From: Benincasa hispida | Lineage: Eukaryota; Streptophyta; Magnoliopsida; Cucurbitales; Cucurbitaceae | NCBI RefSeq assembly: GCF_009727055.1 | Contig: NC_052350.1 | Coordinates: 24,935,678 to 24,999,677, forward strand | Length of the DNA stretch: 64,000 bases | Direction of reading: 5' to 3' | Part shown: positions 47,850 to 58,110 of the stretch, in pieces | Layout of the letters: the number at the start of each line of letters is the position of its first letter | Position numbering within the stretch: the first letter of the stretch is position 1 | The notes under the pieces: generated by a model | What the model saw: only the letters and a program-made list of their open reading frames with translations | Database searches by the model: none | Told to the model about the DNA's origin: nothing | Translations under genes and position numbers: made by a program

Positions 47850-48118
47850 CTTTAAAAATTAAGCCTATGAATACTACTTTCACATCCAAATTTCTTCCTT
47901 TGTGATTTATTTTTCACCAATGATTTAAAAAACCAAGTAAAATTTTGAGAACTAAAAAAAAGTAGCTTTCAAAAAGTTGTTTTTGTTTTTGTAATTTGAC
48001 TAAGAATTCAACAATTGTACTTTAGAATGATGCAAATCATAATAAGAAATGTGGATGAAATAAGCTTAATTTTCAAAAACAAAAACAAAAAACCAAATGG
48101 TTACCAAACGGGACCTTA
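47850..48118. mobile_element. MITE-2 copy, inverted
   Basis: Inverted copy of the 10910 family, immediately right of LTR C, ending AAATGGTTACCAAACGGGAC. The start is truncated or joined to the LTR C boundary. Confidence 0.7.
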
Positions 48119-48960
48119 ATATTAACATTTTAATTTTTTTTTAATACAAAAATTTAAATAATAAGTTGAGTAACCCAAACCAACCCAATTCTAATGTTTC
48201 ATGATCGTGTTTGGTTGAGTTCATTATCTTATAAGGGTTGTTTTTGTTGAAGAAACTTACACTTCAAAAGATTGGGTTGGGTTTAAAAAGTATTTTAACT
48301 TAATCCATGAAGGATAAAAGCACTCATTTCAGGCAACCCCAACACAACATCAACGTGAGATAAAATTCCTTCCATTCTAGCGCCCCCCCCCCCACAAAAA
48401 AAAAAAAAAAAAAGAGTAGAGAAAAACATTTTTTCCAGGTAAATGATTGTAAATCTTTCCACAATCTTTCGCCTTCTCAACTATAATCTTCTCTAAAACT
48501 TGTTTTCCCATTTAAGGGTCTTCTTTAATGATTTGATTGCGAGATGAAGGACTTATATCACCTATCTCTATCAACGGAGAACAAAATCAACAGTACCCAC
48601 ATTCTTTTTCCTAGGTAAAGAAACCTAACACCTTGCACACTTTTTCTTTTCGTCCATCCAATATAATCTATTTTACACACCGTTTTCCCTATTCAATGTA
48701 AGAAATAAGTGTTGAACAAAAATCTTTAGATATAATATATAGAGATTTTCATTTTTCTTAAATAAGTAAAGATTTACCTAAATGCTTTTTAAAATATAAG
48801 AATGTGTTTTTAAACAAAATTTTAATTGTAATTTTTAGGCAAATCGAATAAATCATTATCCTATAAAATATTATTTCCTACTTTTTTAGGATTCCAAAAC
48901 AGAAATGGATTATATCTCTATTTATTCTTGTATTTTAACTAATAAATATAAAAATAATCA
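48119..48960. other. intergenic DNA without genes
   Basis: Contains an AACCCAA-type fragment (48165-48290, related to 13648) and a C12-A19-like tract at about 48382-48412. A 61-codon - strand frame across that tract is mostly homopolymer translation and is not called. Confidence 0.45.
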
Positions 48961-48993
48961 ACCATTAAAACACAATCAAAGAAAGATTAAAGT

Positions 48994-49232
48994 ATGAAAA
49001 AAGAGAAAATTGAAGGAAGAATAAGCGCCAATGAAAGATTGAGAGCTGTTGAAATAACTGGAAGAAAAAAGCAAACAAAGACCCAATCATTGTCAATAGT
49101 GAAGACGAGGTAATTTTCTAATTTCTAACTTCAATAATTCTGAAAACCAAAAAACGAAAAACGTATGTACAATAGGGGACAAAGGAGATAATGACTAGAG
49201 GAATAGTTATAAAACGTGGAAGCTCAAGAATT

Positions 49233-49277
<45 letters not shown>

Positions 49278-49505
49278 GAGAGAGAGAACGAGATGCTTGT
49301 ACAATAGATGTGAAGGTTCAAGCCAAAAAAACAAGGACAACGACCAAGGTAATATTGATCTTTTTGAAAACTCTATGTTAGTGATATGAGTTCATAATAA
49401 TGTAAATAGACGTGCAGAATGTGAAAAAGACAGTGGAAACAAAAAAGAAGAATATAAAGTAAATACAAAAGAACATGAGCAAGAAAAAGAAGATGAGACC
49501 AAGGT
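48994..49505 (+). pseudogene. Lys/Glu-rich exon-like segments, possible gene remnant
   Basis: Several short + strand segments each end at a plausible donor: 48994-49109 (ATG, MKKEKIEGRISANERLRA ..., then AG/GTAATT), one ending AAG/GTAATA near 49349, and one ending ACCAAG/GTATGA near 49502. All encode Lys/Glu/Gln-rich sequence. A further acidic segment lies beyond copia 2 at 57010-57169 (EYEEDERNIEEINESMEEE..., with an internal stop upstream). A 36-base poly-A run at 49236-49271 breaks the region. I do not recognise the protein and it may not be a gene. Confidence 0.25.
49236..49271. repeat. poly-A tract
   Basis: Uninterrupted run of about 36 A followed by GAGAAAGAGAGAGAG. Confidence 0.95.
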
Positions 49506-49579
49506 ATGATATGTAGATTTTATTAATGAATTCCTATAATTATTGTGTATTTGTTAGAGTAACTGCATCATATAATTCA

Positions 49580-50250
49580 TGTTACAAAAAGACTCGAAAT
49601 CAAGAAGAAGAACATCGCATCTGGCAGTTGAACTGTTGTCGACCTTTTTCTGTTAAGTGTTGTAACCACCAGAGCTTCATCGTTGACTGAATCGCCTGCA
49701 TATATAAAGGAAAACGAATGTGAGATTAATGTAAGAATGAATAAGAAAACGAGAGAGCAAGGCATTCGTTCTATAATACTTTGAAGAGTAATAAAAGAGA
49801 ACCTCCCAATTTGCACAGTGAACGTACGCCTTTGGCCGAACCACTTAAACTCCTATGTCTTTTCTTCTTATCTCTATGATCGTTTAGATTTTGCTAAAGT
49901 ATCGTTTACACGATCGTGTATATTCTATTGCATTGTGTACAAGATTGTTTAGCTCTGCATTCAATCGTCTATACGATTGTTTAGCTCCTCAGCTATCGTC
50001 TACACGATCGTCTAGCTTTAGTCAACTTCTGTCTACACGATCGTCTAATGCTTCATCCAATCATTTAATTAATTGAACTATCGTTTAGTTCTAGGAGCAT
50101 CGTCTATACGATTGTGCTACCTTTTAGTAAACGACAGAAGGATTTTCAAGCCTCAACATACTACCTCCCTTGACTCTTGAATTGTTATCGACTGTTATAT
50201 CTGAGTATTTTGTGATTGTTAATGTGAAGATCTTGTCATTTGGGACAACA
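49580..50250 (+). repeat. 5' LTR of copia 2
   Basis: 671 bp, TGTTACAAAAAG ... GACAACA. It carries TATATAAAGG (about 49701-49710), a probable TATA box, and a downstream array of ACGATCGT/GTTTAGCTC words at about 49880-50130. Confidence 0.92.
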
Positions 50251-50335
50251 AGTGGTATTAGAGCTCAGTAAACAATTCAAGAAAACTCCAAGATTTGAAT
50301 TCTTGATTCAGAATAGTCAATCTTGAAGACCAAGA

Positions 50336-51256
50336 ATGGCAACTATCAGATATGAGATTGAGAAATTTGATGGCAAGATAGACTTTGAACTACAGAAAGC
50401 AAAGATTAAAGCAGTCTTGGGGCAACAGAAGACTCTCTTGGCCATTACGGACCCTACAAAGTACCCTGAAACACTCTCTGAGGCAGACAAAGAGACTATT
50501 GAATTAAATGCATATGGAACCATTATTCTCAATGTCACAGACAGTATTTTGAGGCAGATTGTCGACCAGCCTACTGCCTATGCCCTGTGGAATAAGCTGA
50601 ATGAGATATATCTTAACAAAGACCTACCCAACAAAGCTTTCTTCAGGGAAAGATTCTTCACTTACAAGATAGACGCAGCAAAGTCCCTTACGGATAATCT
50701 TAATGAGTTCAAAAGACTGTCTTCTGAGTTTAGATCAATCAGAGATAATATTAGGGAAGAGAATGAGGCATTCATACTACTAAATTCTCTTCCAGAATCT
50801 TTCAAAGATGTGAAGACTATATTGAAATATGGTAGAGAAAGAATTACCACATAAGCTATCATATCAGCTGTGAGAGTCAGAGAACTTGAATTGCAAATGA
50901 GTAAAAAGGATCAACCAGGAGGTAGGCTTATTCTCAAAAGGAAGAATAAGAAAAATGAGAAGAGGAAACAGAACAATGGTGATAAGTCCAAGTTAAAGTG
51001 CCATTTTTGTCACAAAATGGGGCACATGAAAAAGGACTGTTATTTCTTGAAGAGAAAATTGAACCAACAGAATAAGGGGGGTAAAAAGACTGAGACTGCT
51101 GTAGGAGAGAATTCCCTAGTCTATTCAGATGCTTTAGCTACTACTGAAGAAGGTGGAGACCAGAATACCATAGAGACTCAGAATTGGGTGTTAGATTCTG
51201 ATTACTCAGTTCATATGACACTATCCAAGGGATGGTTTTACACTTATAAGAAGTGA
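50336..51256 (+). pseudogene. copia 2 gag and protease start
   Basis: Starts MATIRYEIEKFDGKIDF at 50336, typical of copia gag. The frame stops at 50852-50854 (TAA) and continues in the same frame from 50855 with the zinc knuckle CHFCHKMGHMKKDC (CX2CX4HX4C). The protease region reads NWVLDSDYSVHM where active copia proteases have DSG, so the catalytic Asp-Ser-Gly is altered. A stop follows at 51254-51256. Confidence 0.88.
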
Positions 51257-51349
51257 GACAGTGGGCTGGTCTATATGGGAAACAATAATACTTGCAGAGC
51301 TGTTGGAATAGGGTCTGTGTCCTTGAAAATGCAGGATGGTTAAATCAAA

Positions 51350-52669
51350 TTGATAAGGAACGTGAGACATGTTCCTACTTTGAAGAGGAATCTCCTTTCT
51401 TTGGGGATGTTCAATACCATAGGCTGTGAATATAAGGGTATGAGAGGCACATTTGAAATTGTTAAGGATTCTAAAGTGGTTTTGGTGGCAACCAAGGTAA
51501 ATGGTTTATATGTCATCAAGGATGTGCAAATGGCACACTTGGCCTTGTTGGCAACTGTTGAGGAACCTACTGAAGATGAGTTGTGGCACAAAAGGCTTTC
51601 TCATATCAGTGTGAGAGGGCTGCAAGTGCTATCTAAACAGGGGATTCTTCCAAGGGGTGTTGGAGATAGCTTTACATTCTGTGAACATTGTATATTAGGC
51701 AAAACAACAAGATAATAATTCCCCAGAGGACAGCACACTTCAAAGGAAATCCTTGAATACGTACATTCAGACTTGTGGGAGCCAGCTCACTCTCCATCTC
51801 TAAGTAGAGCAAGGTACTTTCTTTCATTTGTAGATGACTACTCAAGGAAGAGTTAGGTTTACTTTTTAAAATCCAAAGATGAAGTATTTAGTAGATTTAA
51901 GAATGGAAGACCTTGATTGAGAAGCATACCTCTAAACAAATTAAACATTTGAGAATTGATAATGGTTTAGAGTTTTTTGGAGAGGAGTTCAATTTGTTTT
52001 GTAGGGAGCATGGCATAGTAAGGCATAGAACTGTGAGTACACACCTCAATAAAATGGAATAGCTGAAAGATTAAATAGAATAGTGCTAGAAAGAGTAAGA
52101 TGTCAGCTGTCCAATGCCTTATTGCTTGAAAAATATTGGGTTGAAGCTGTCTCCTACACCATATACACTCTTAATAGATGCCTTCCTCAATCCATAGCGC
52201 TGAAGACTCTATAAGAGAGGTGAACAAGGCAACCACCTAAGCTAGAACACTTGAAATTGTTTGGTTGTGTTGGCTACGTACACTAAAGCCAAGGGAAGTT
52301 GAAACTAAGGGTTGTAAAGTGATGTTCTTAGGCTTTACACCAAGAGTAAAAGGCTTTAGGTTGTGGCATCCAGTTGAAAAAAGGCGTGTGAACAGTAGAT
52401 ATGTGGTTTTTAGAGAAAATGAGATGTTCATGATGACAGAACAACCATCTTCTACAGTGACAAAGACTAGTAGCACTAGATTTGAGGTGGAGCCTCAAAA
52501 TGATCATGGAGCTTCTACTTCCTCTCAAAACCTAGAGTTAGAAGGTGATGAGGCTGCTGAAACCAGTGAGTACGTGCCAATTGAACAAGTTGAGACACAT
52601 GAAGACTTACATAACTATTCATTGGCAAGAGACAAACCAAGAAGAACAATTGTACCACCAGCAAGATAG
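51350..52669 (+). pseudogene. copia 2 integrase region, multiply broken
   Basis: GAG-pre-integrase zinc segment (LWHKRLSHIS ... FCEHCILGK) runs to a stop near 51713. Integrase core pieces follow in shifted frames: HSDLWEPAHSPSLSRARYF and VDDYSRKS, LRIDNGLEFF, and a degraded NGIAERLNR-like segment. From 52265 the post-integrase spacer reads CKVMFLGFTPRVKGFRLWHP. At least four stops or shifts are present. Confidence 0.85.
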
Positions 52670-53213
52670 CAAGAGTCTGATTTTGCTAATGTAGCATTGA
52701 GTGTTGCTATTTCCTTGAGTAATAATGAACCTTCCAACTTTGAAAAAGCAATAAACAGACCGGATGCTAGGCAATGGATTGAGGCAATGAATGATGAAAT
52801 GAAGTCCCTCAATCAAAATGACACTTGGAAACTAGTACCTTTGCCTAAAGGGTACTAACCTATCTCATACAAATGGAGTTATAAATTTAAAGAAGAGCTA
52901 GCAGGTGTGCAAAAGTCTCGGTTCAAGCCTAGGCTTGATGCTAATGGGTTCACTAAAAAAAGAAGACATTGACTACAATGAGGTATTTTCTATAGTTGTG
53001 AAGCATCCTTCCATCCGGCTGCTTCTTTCCTTAGTTGTGGAAAAGGATTAGGAGCTAGACCAGTTGGATGTAAAGACAGCCTTCCTACATGGGCTGTTGA
53101 ATGAGACAATTTACATAAGGCAACCTCAAGGCTATGTGAAAAGTAGAGAAGAAGACCTAATGTGTTTGTTGAACAAGTGCATATATGGCCTAAACAGGCA
53201 CCGAGATGCTGGT
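52670..53213 (+). pseudogene. copia 2 reverse transcriptase, 5' part
   Basis: ARQWIEAMNDEMKSLNQNDTW, a stop in KGY-PISYKW, a frameshift near 52955, then QLDVKTAFLHGLLNETIYI and LNKCIYGLNR. The last codons (CRDAG in this frame) run directly into the nested insertion. The missing continuation resumes at 55178. Confidence 0.88.
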
Positions 53214-55177
53214 GACTTGGGAATTGATGAGTGTAATGTGCATGCATGATGATGTGCTACAAGCTCATGTTGCTATAAACTTGTAACGCAAAATATAATT
53301 TTATGCTGTGTTGTTGCTCATGCACACTTTATGCGATACTACTTCTAGATATATACGTTGTTAACTATATGCTTGTAGTATGCTATGGAGTAATGCGTTG
53401 TCACAAGTTTCCTTGCGCTGAAACCAAGTATAATTCCAATGCAAGTTTCTTAGAGTAATTCGAGGTCGAACACAGGGATTATTGTCGTTAATGTGTACAT
53501 TTGGGATATATGTGACCAGTTTATACAATTAATAAAGATTGTGTGTTTGTACAGGAAAGTAAATTGCAGTAAAGTAAAATTGTGCAGATAAACTAAAGTT
53601 GCGTTAATAAAATAAATTGAAATGAAAATAAACCTAAGCTAATGTGATGCAAGATATAATATACATGATATACATGATACTGATTTCGAGACTGACTGTG
53701 AGGTTTATACAAAGGATCGTGGTATACGATGACAAGTCTTTATGGATAAATCAGAAGGAGAAAGAATAATTAGTACAAACGTCGCAAGTTTGTTAATTAC
53801 ATTAAAGATGTAACTAAGGTTCCGCTTTCCCTTGGCGTATACCTCGGTGATCGGCCGCGTTACCATATCTCTATGGTGAAACAGGGATGAACGTGGTGAA
53901 CACAAGGTTGCTTCCATCTCTAGAAGTACTTCTTACTTTAGTTAACGCATTCTTCCAACCCTCTCTCGATAGGCGGAATGACATCTTCACTTCTGCTCTC
54001 ATAGGTGAAGATGTCGTCTAGCATGCCTTGACTAAACTTAATTATTTCCTTAACCCAATTAATTTACTTGTTTAATTCTTGCTAATTACCCATGGGTTTA
54101 AGAAAACGTCATGGAGAAAATGAATTAAGGGTGAACAGAAATGGACAGAGAAATAATAATGGAAATGACCATAACATTCAATACTAAGATTAAGCATCTG
54201 ATACATAGTGTGAATGATAGAGACTAAGAAGATGAGTACAAGTGATGATAAAGAGATAGAAACAAATACAGAAGAGTGTCAACGTCTTGACACAGATCTG
54301 AACGGAGGTTTTGCTTGCCGGCGTGTAGAATGGATAAACAGAAGAGCTTCCCTCTCAGGCTTGCCCGGAATGGTAGAGGTGGGGATCGAAAAGATTCTTC
54401 GCCCGGAGACTCACCCTCGGCCTTGTCTCTTAATTCTTCCCAGATCTACTCTGATTAGTCGCTCAACCAGTCTCTCTCTCAGATCAGCATATACATTTTT
54501 CTATGTATTCAAGCATCATTTTTCAATGGAATGGTCGGAGCTATTTATAGACTAAACTTTGACTCTCTGACTTGTGGTCCCCACTTTATTGTTAAGGCAG
54601 TTCCTGAAATGGTTGAGTGAATATTCCTTCTGTTACGCAATCAATCCCGTCTGAAATGCACAACGGTCAGTTGTACACGCGTCAGAATCCTCCACAATTG
54701 CGTTGCTCTTCACATCTTCAATCGTTTGCCCGCATGCGGTGTTGTTTTTTATTACCGCATGCGGTTGAGATTGCGTTGATCACTTAGCTCTTGATCGATT
54801 GTCGCNGCATGCGGTGTTGTTTTTTATTACCGCATGCGGTTGAGATTGCGTTGATCACTTAGCTCTTGATCGATTGTCGCATGCGTCGTCATTGCGTTGA
54901 TCGTCAATTTATTCCTGAATGATAGGCGCAATGCGACGTAGATGCGTTGTTTAGCTTATCTTTAGCCATGAACGAATGCGGTGACTTGATTTCCTGCAAA
55001 ACAGACTCGAAATATCCTTTTCTACCATCACAATGATGTCAGTGGGTGTATTGACGACAATTTATAATTCTTGCATTTCTTAGCTAATTTCTATACAATT
55101 GACGCAACTTTCTTTTCTTTTGGCCATAATATCTAAATAAAACAGTATAAATAACTTGTATTTCTACAAGTTATCAA
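53214..55177. mobile_element. 1,964-bp nested insertion with 8-bp target duplication
   Basis: Splits the copia 2 RT. ATGCTGGT is present at both edges (53206-53213 and 55178-55185). Removing the insert and one copy restores the reading APRCWYERFDEV. The insert starts GACTTGGG and ends TTATCAA, with no long terminal inverted repeat. A perfect hairpin AACTTGTA-TTTC-TACAAGTT lies at 55153-55172, five bases from the right end. It holds a 113-codon frame (54214-54555, MIETKKMSTSDDKE...) that I do not recognise. An 8-bp duplication suggests a hAT-like transposition, but the ends do not confirm a superfamily. Confidence 0.8.
54732..54880. repeat. 74-bp duplication around a single N
   Basis: The 74 bases at 54732-54805 are repeated exactly at 54807-54880, separated by one N at 54806. 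Each unit contains CCGCATGCGG, a perfect palindrome. The N suggests an unmerged assembly overlap and not a true tandem repeat. Confidence 0.9.
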
Positions 55178-56270
55178 ATGCTGGTATGAGAGGTTTGATG
55201 AAGTGAACTCTAAGATGAGGTTCAAAAGGAGTTCATGTGATTGGTGTGTCTATACAAAATCTAGTAGCTTTAGGGGACCGGTCTATCTACTTCTCTATGT
55301 AGATGACACGGGAGATCCAAAGAAGAATCGAGGCAAGTGAAAATGCTTCTTAAGAAAAATTTTGATATGAGACCTAGGGGAGTCAAGGAGGATTCTAGGC
55401 ATTAAGATTGAAAGAGACAGAAAACAGGGCAAATTTCTTATTAGTCATCTGAATAATGTTCAAAGATATTGCAGAGGTTCAAGATGGAGAGTGCTAAGCT
55501 AGTAGGTGCTCTTCTTGCACCTCACTTCAAGCTTTCAGCTGCCAATAGTCCAAAGAGCACAGTTGAAGAGCATTTGAACCATATGAAGGTTGTCCCTTAT
55601 TCCCAAGCAGTGGAATCACTAATGTACCTTATGACTTCTACAAGACTAGACCTGTCCTATGCAACAAGTATGGTTAGTAGGCACATGGTAAACCCTGGTA
55701 GAAGACATTAGGAGGCAGTCGAGTGGATACTAAGGTATCTATGTTCATCCAAAGAGGCAAGAGTCTTATATAGACAGAATGAGCCATCCAATGATGAAGT
55801 TTATAGTTATGTAGATGCAGACTATGCAGGGGACTTGGACAGAAGACGTTCCCTATCAAGCTATGTTTTCCTATGGGGGGAACAATTTAATTAGTTGAAA
55901 AGCCACTTTACAACCTGTTGTGGCCGTTTCTACAATAGAGACTGAGTTCATCGCATTGTCTAAGGTTGTAAAGAAAAGTTTGTGGTTGAAAGTGTACTAA
56001 ACGATTTTGGCATAACACAAAACAAAAATTACAATCTATTGTGATAACCAGAGCATAATATAACTATCTAAGAATCAATAGTTTCATAGCAAACCAAGCA
56101 CATTGATATTAAATATCCTTTCATCTAACAAGAGATTGAGAAAGGGGGAGTTGAGGTAGTGAAGATTCATATCTCTGTTAATGCAGCTGATATGCTAACC
56201 AAAACTATTCCATTAAACAAGTTTGGCAGATGCTTGGACCTTCTCGGCTTTGAGTTACCTGAAAAAGGTT
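55178..56270 (+). pseudogene. copia 2 reverse transcriptase 3' part and RNase H
   Basis: Resumes with CWYERFDEVNSKM and reaches LLLYVDDTGDP, where the catalytic YVDD is kept but the following sequence is deleted or shifted. RNase H regions: VPYSQAVESLMYLMTSTRLD, AVEWILRYL, YVDADYAGDLDRR, then frameshifted remnants to about 56270. No function is expected. Confidence 0.88.
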
Positions 56271-56321
56271 AGCTCAAGTCAGCTCAATGAAGCAATGAGG
56301 GAAGGAACTCTGGATTCTTAC

Positions 56322-57000
56322 AAAGGTGGAGATTGTTACAAAAAGGCTCAAAATCAAGAAGAAGAACATCGTAGCTGGCAATTGAACCATTGTCGACCTC
56401 TTCTGTTAAATGTTGTAACCACCAGAGCTTCATCATTGACTAAATTTCCTGCATATATAAAGGAAAACGAATGTGAGATTAATGTAAGAGTGAATAAGAA
56501 AGCGAGAGAGCAAGGCATTCGTTCTGTAATACTTTGAAGAGTAATAAAAGAGAACCTCCCAATTTGCACAATGGACGTAGGCCTTTGGCCAAATCACTTA
56601 AACTTCTATGTCTTTTCTTTTTATCTCTATGATCATTTAGATTTTGCTAAAGCGTTTACACGATCATGTATATCCTATCGCATCGTGTACACGATTGTTT
56701 AGCTCCGAACTTAATCATCTATACGATCGTTTAGCTCCTCAACTGTCATCTACATGATCGTCTAACTTCAGTCAACTGTCATCTACACGATCGTCTAGTT
56801 CTTCATCCAATCGTTTACTTAACTGAACTATTGTTTAGTTCTAGGAGCATCGTCTATACGATCGTGCTACCTTTTGGTAAACGATAGAAGAATTTTCAAG
56901 CCTCAACGTACTACCTCCTCTGACTCTTGAATTGTTATCGACCATTATATCTGAGTGTTTTGTGATTGTCAACACGAAGATCTTGTCATCTGAGACAAAA
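56322..57000 (+). repeat. copia 2 purine tract and 3' LTR
   Basis: AAAGGTGGAGAT precedes TGTTACAAAAAGG at 56334. The LTR is 667 bp and mirrors the 5' LTR, including the ACGATCGT-word array at about 56640-56890, with scattered substitutions and small indels. Confidence 0.92.
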
Positions 57001-57005
57001 ATTCA

Positions 57006-58049
57006 TAAAAAATCAACAGGATGAATAGGCTAGTAATGAGTATGAAGAGGATGAAAGAAATATTGAAGAGATAAATGAAAGCATGGAAGAAGAAACCAAA
57101 GACAATGAAGAAAACAAGTCACAAAGCCACCGAAACACAACAATATCAGAAAGATCATTCAATGAATAGGGAAATTCCATTACAATCCAACGATTGACAT
57201 TGATAGGGCGTCGTTAAACCCAATGGCCAAATCAAATAACTTTCTCGTGCTTACTCTAAAATGGGTAGTAAAGTGAAGTACGGAGTCGAATCCACAGGGA
57301 GCCACAACGTTTTTTAATTCAAAAACTTATAATATAATAACCGAAGGGGGAGGGGGTTATTGGTTGTTTGGAATTGTTGCAATGAAAATAAATTTGCATG
57401 AAATTAAAATGAGAATCAGAGAGAGATATAGATTTTGTGAAATTCAATAGTGAAAAGATCTAGCTTGGGTTTAATATTATGTTTTTCCCATTAGATTAAT
57501 TGCTTATCGAACTCTCGATAAAACATACTTTGTTTAAGCCTAGCCAAATTAATTAGAATCCTAATTAACAATCCTATTTACCTAGTTATTCAAAATTTAT
57601 AGAAAATGGGTCTGCTCTAAACAAATTGTCCAACCGTATTAAGCTTTAGAAAAATTGCTAGGATGAAAAATTTAATTTCCATTGTGTAATTAACTCATTC
57701 AATATGACCTCTACCGTGAGCTTGATTAAAGCAATACTTAGAGTCTATGGAGCACAAATATTTCATGTGAGACAAAGAATCCGTATCAGACACGTATCAG
57801 ATACTGATACTTCCAAATACTTCCCAGATACGTATCTGCACGCAATTTGACGTATATATTTCTATACGTACCTTTTTGAAAAGAAAAAAGAAAAGCAAAT
57901 ATTCTAATATTTCCCAATCTAAAACTAGGCAACCTACTTAAAAAGTTCACTACTCGAGTCCAAAACTAAAAGAAAAAAATGAATAAAAGACCAAACCCTA
58001 GAATCATCTAATCTTCATCTTCATATTTGAGTCCCCACAAAGTCCACCA
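57006..58049. other. unclassified sequence between copia 2 and LTR cluster
   Basis: 57010-57169 is the acidic exon-like segment mentioned at 48994. From about 57195 a different, non-coding sequence begins with TGATAGGGCGTCG and contains GTCGAATCCACAGGGA (57285-57300), a motif also in the nested insertion at 53465. Near 57785-57835 there are GTATCAGATAC palindromes. No gene is supported. Confidence 0.45.
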
Positions 58050-58110
58050 TGTTGGGGTTGATGCCCTAAATCTCGTAGGATCCTGTAGTTTGTAAACACC
58101 TGTATGAACA
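58050..58110 (+). repeat. 5' fragment of an LTR B copy
   Basis: TGTTGGGGTTGATGCCC and the next 45 bases match the start of B-F2. It is cut at 58111 by LTR D, which therefore inserted into it. Confidence 0.8.

Larger units (their letters stand above)
49580..57000 (+). mobile_element. Ty1-copia retrotransposon 2, complete but defective
   Basis: Left LTR 49580-50250, right LTR 56334-57000, and a 5-bp target duplication ATTCA (49575-49579 and 57001-57005). The primer-binding site TGGTATTAGAGCTC starts at 50253. Gag, protease, integrase, reverse transcriptase and RNase H follow in copia order, then purine tract AAAGGTGGAGAT before the right LTR. The RT is split by a 1,964-bp insertion at 53214-55177. 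The right LTR ends AAAA where the left has AACA, one of several LTR differences, so the insertion is not recent. Confidence 0.93.

Noticed and set aside
48295..48480. - strand frame over the C/A homopolymer
   Set aside because: Most of it is Phe and Gly from homopolymer translation. No domain is seen.
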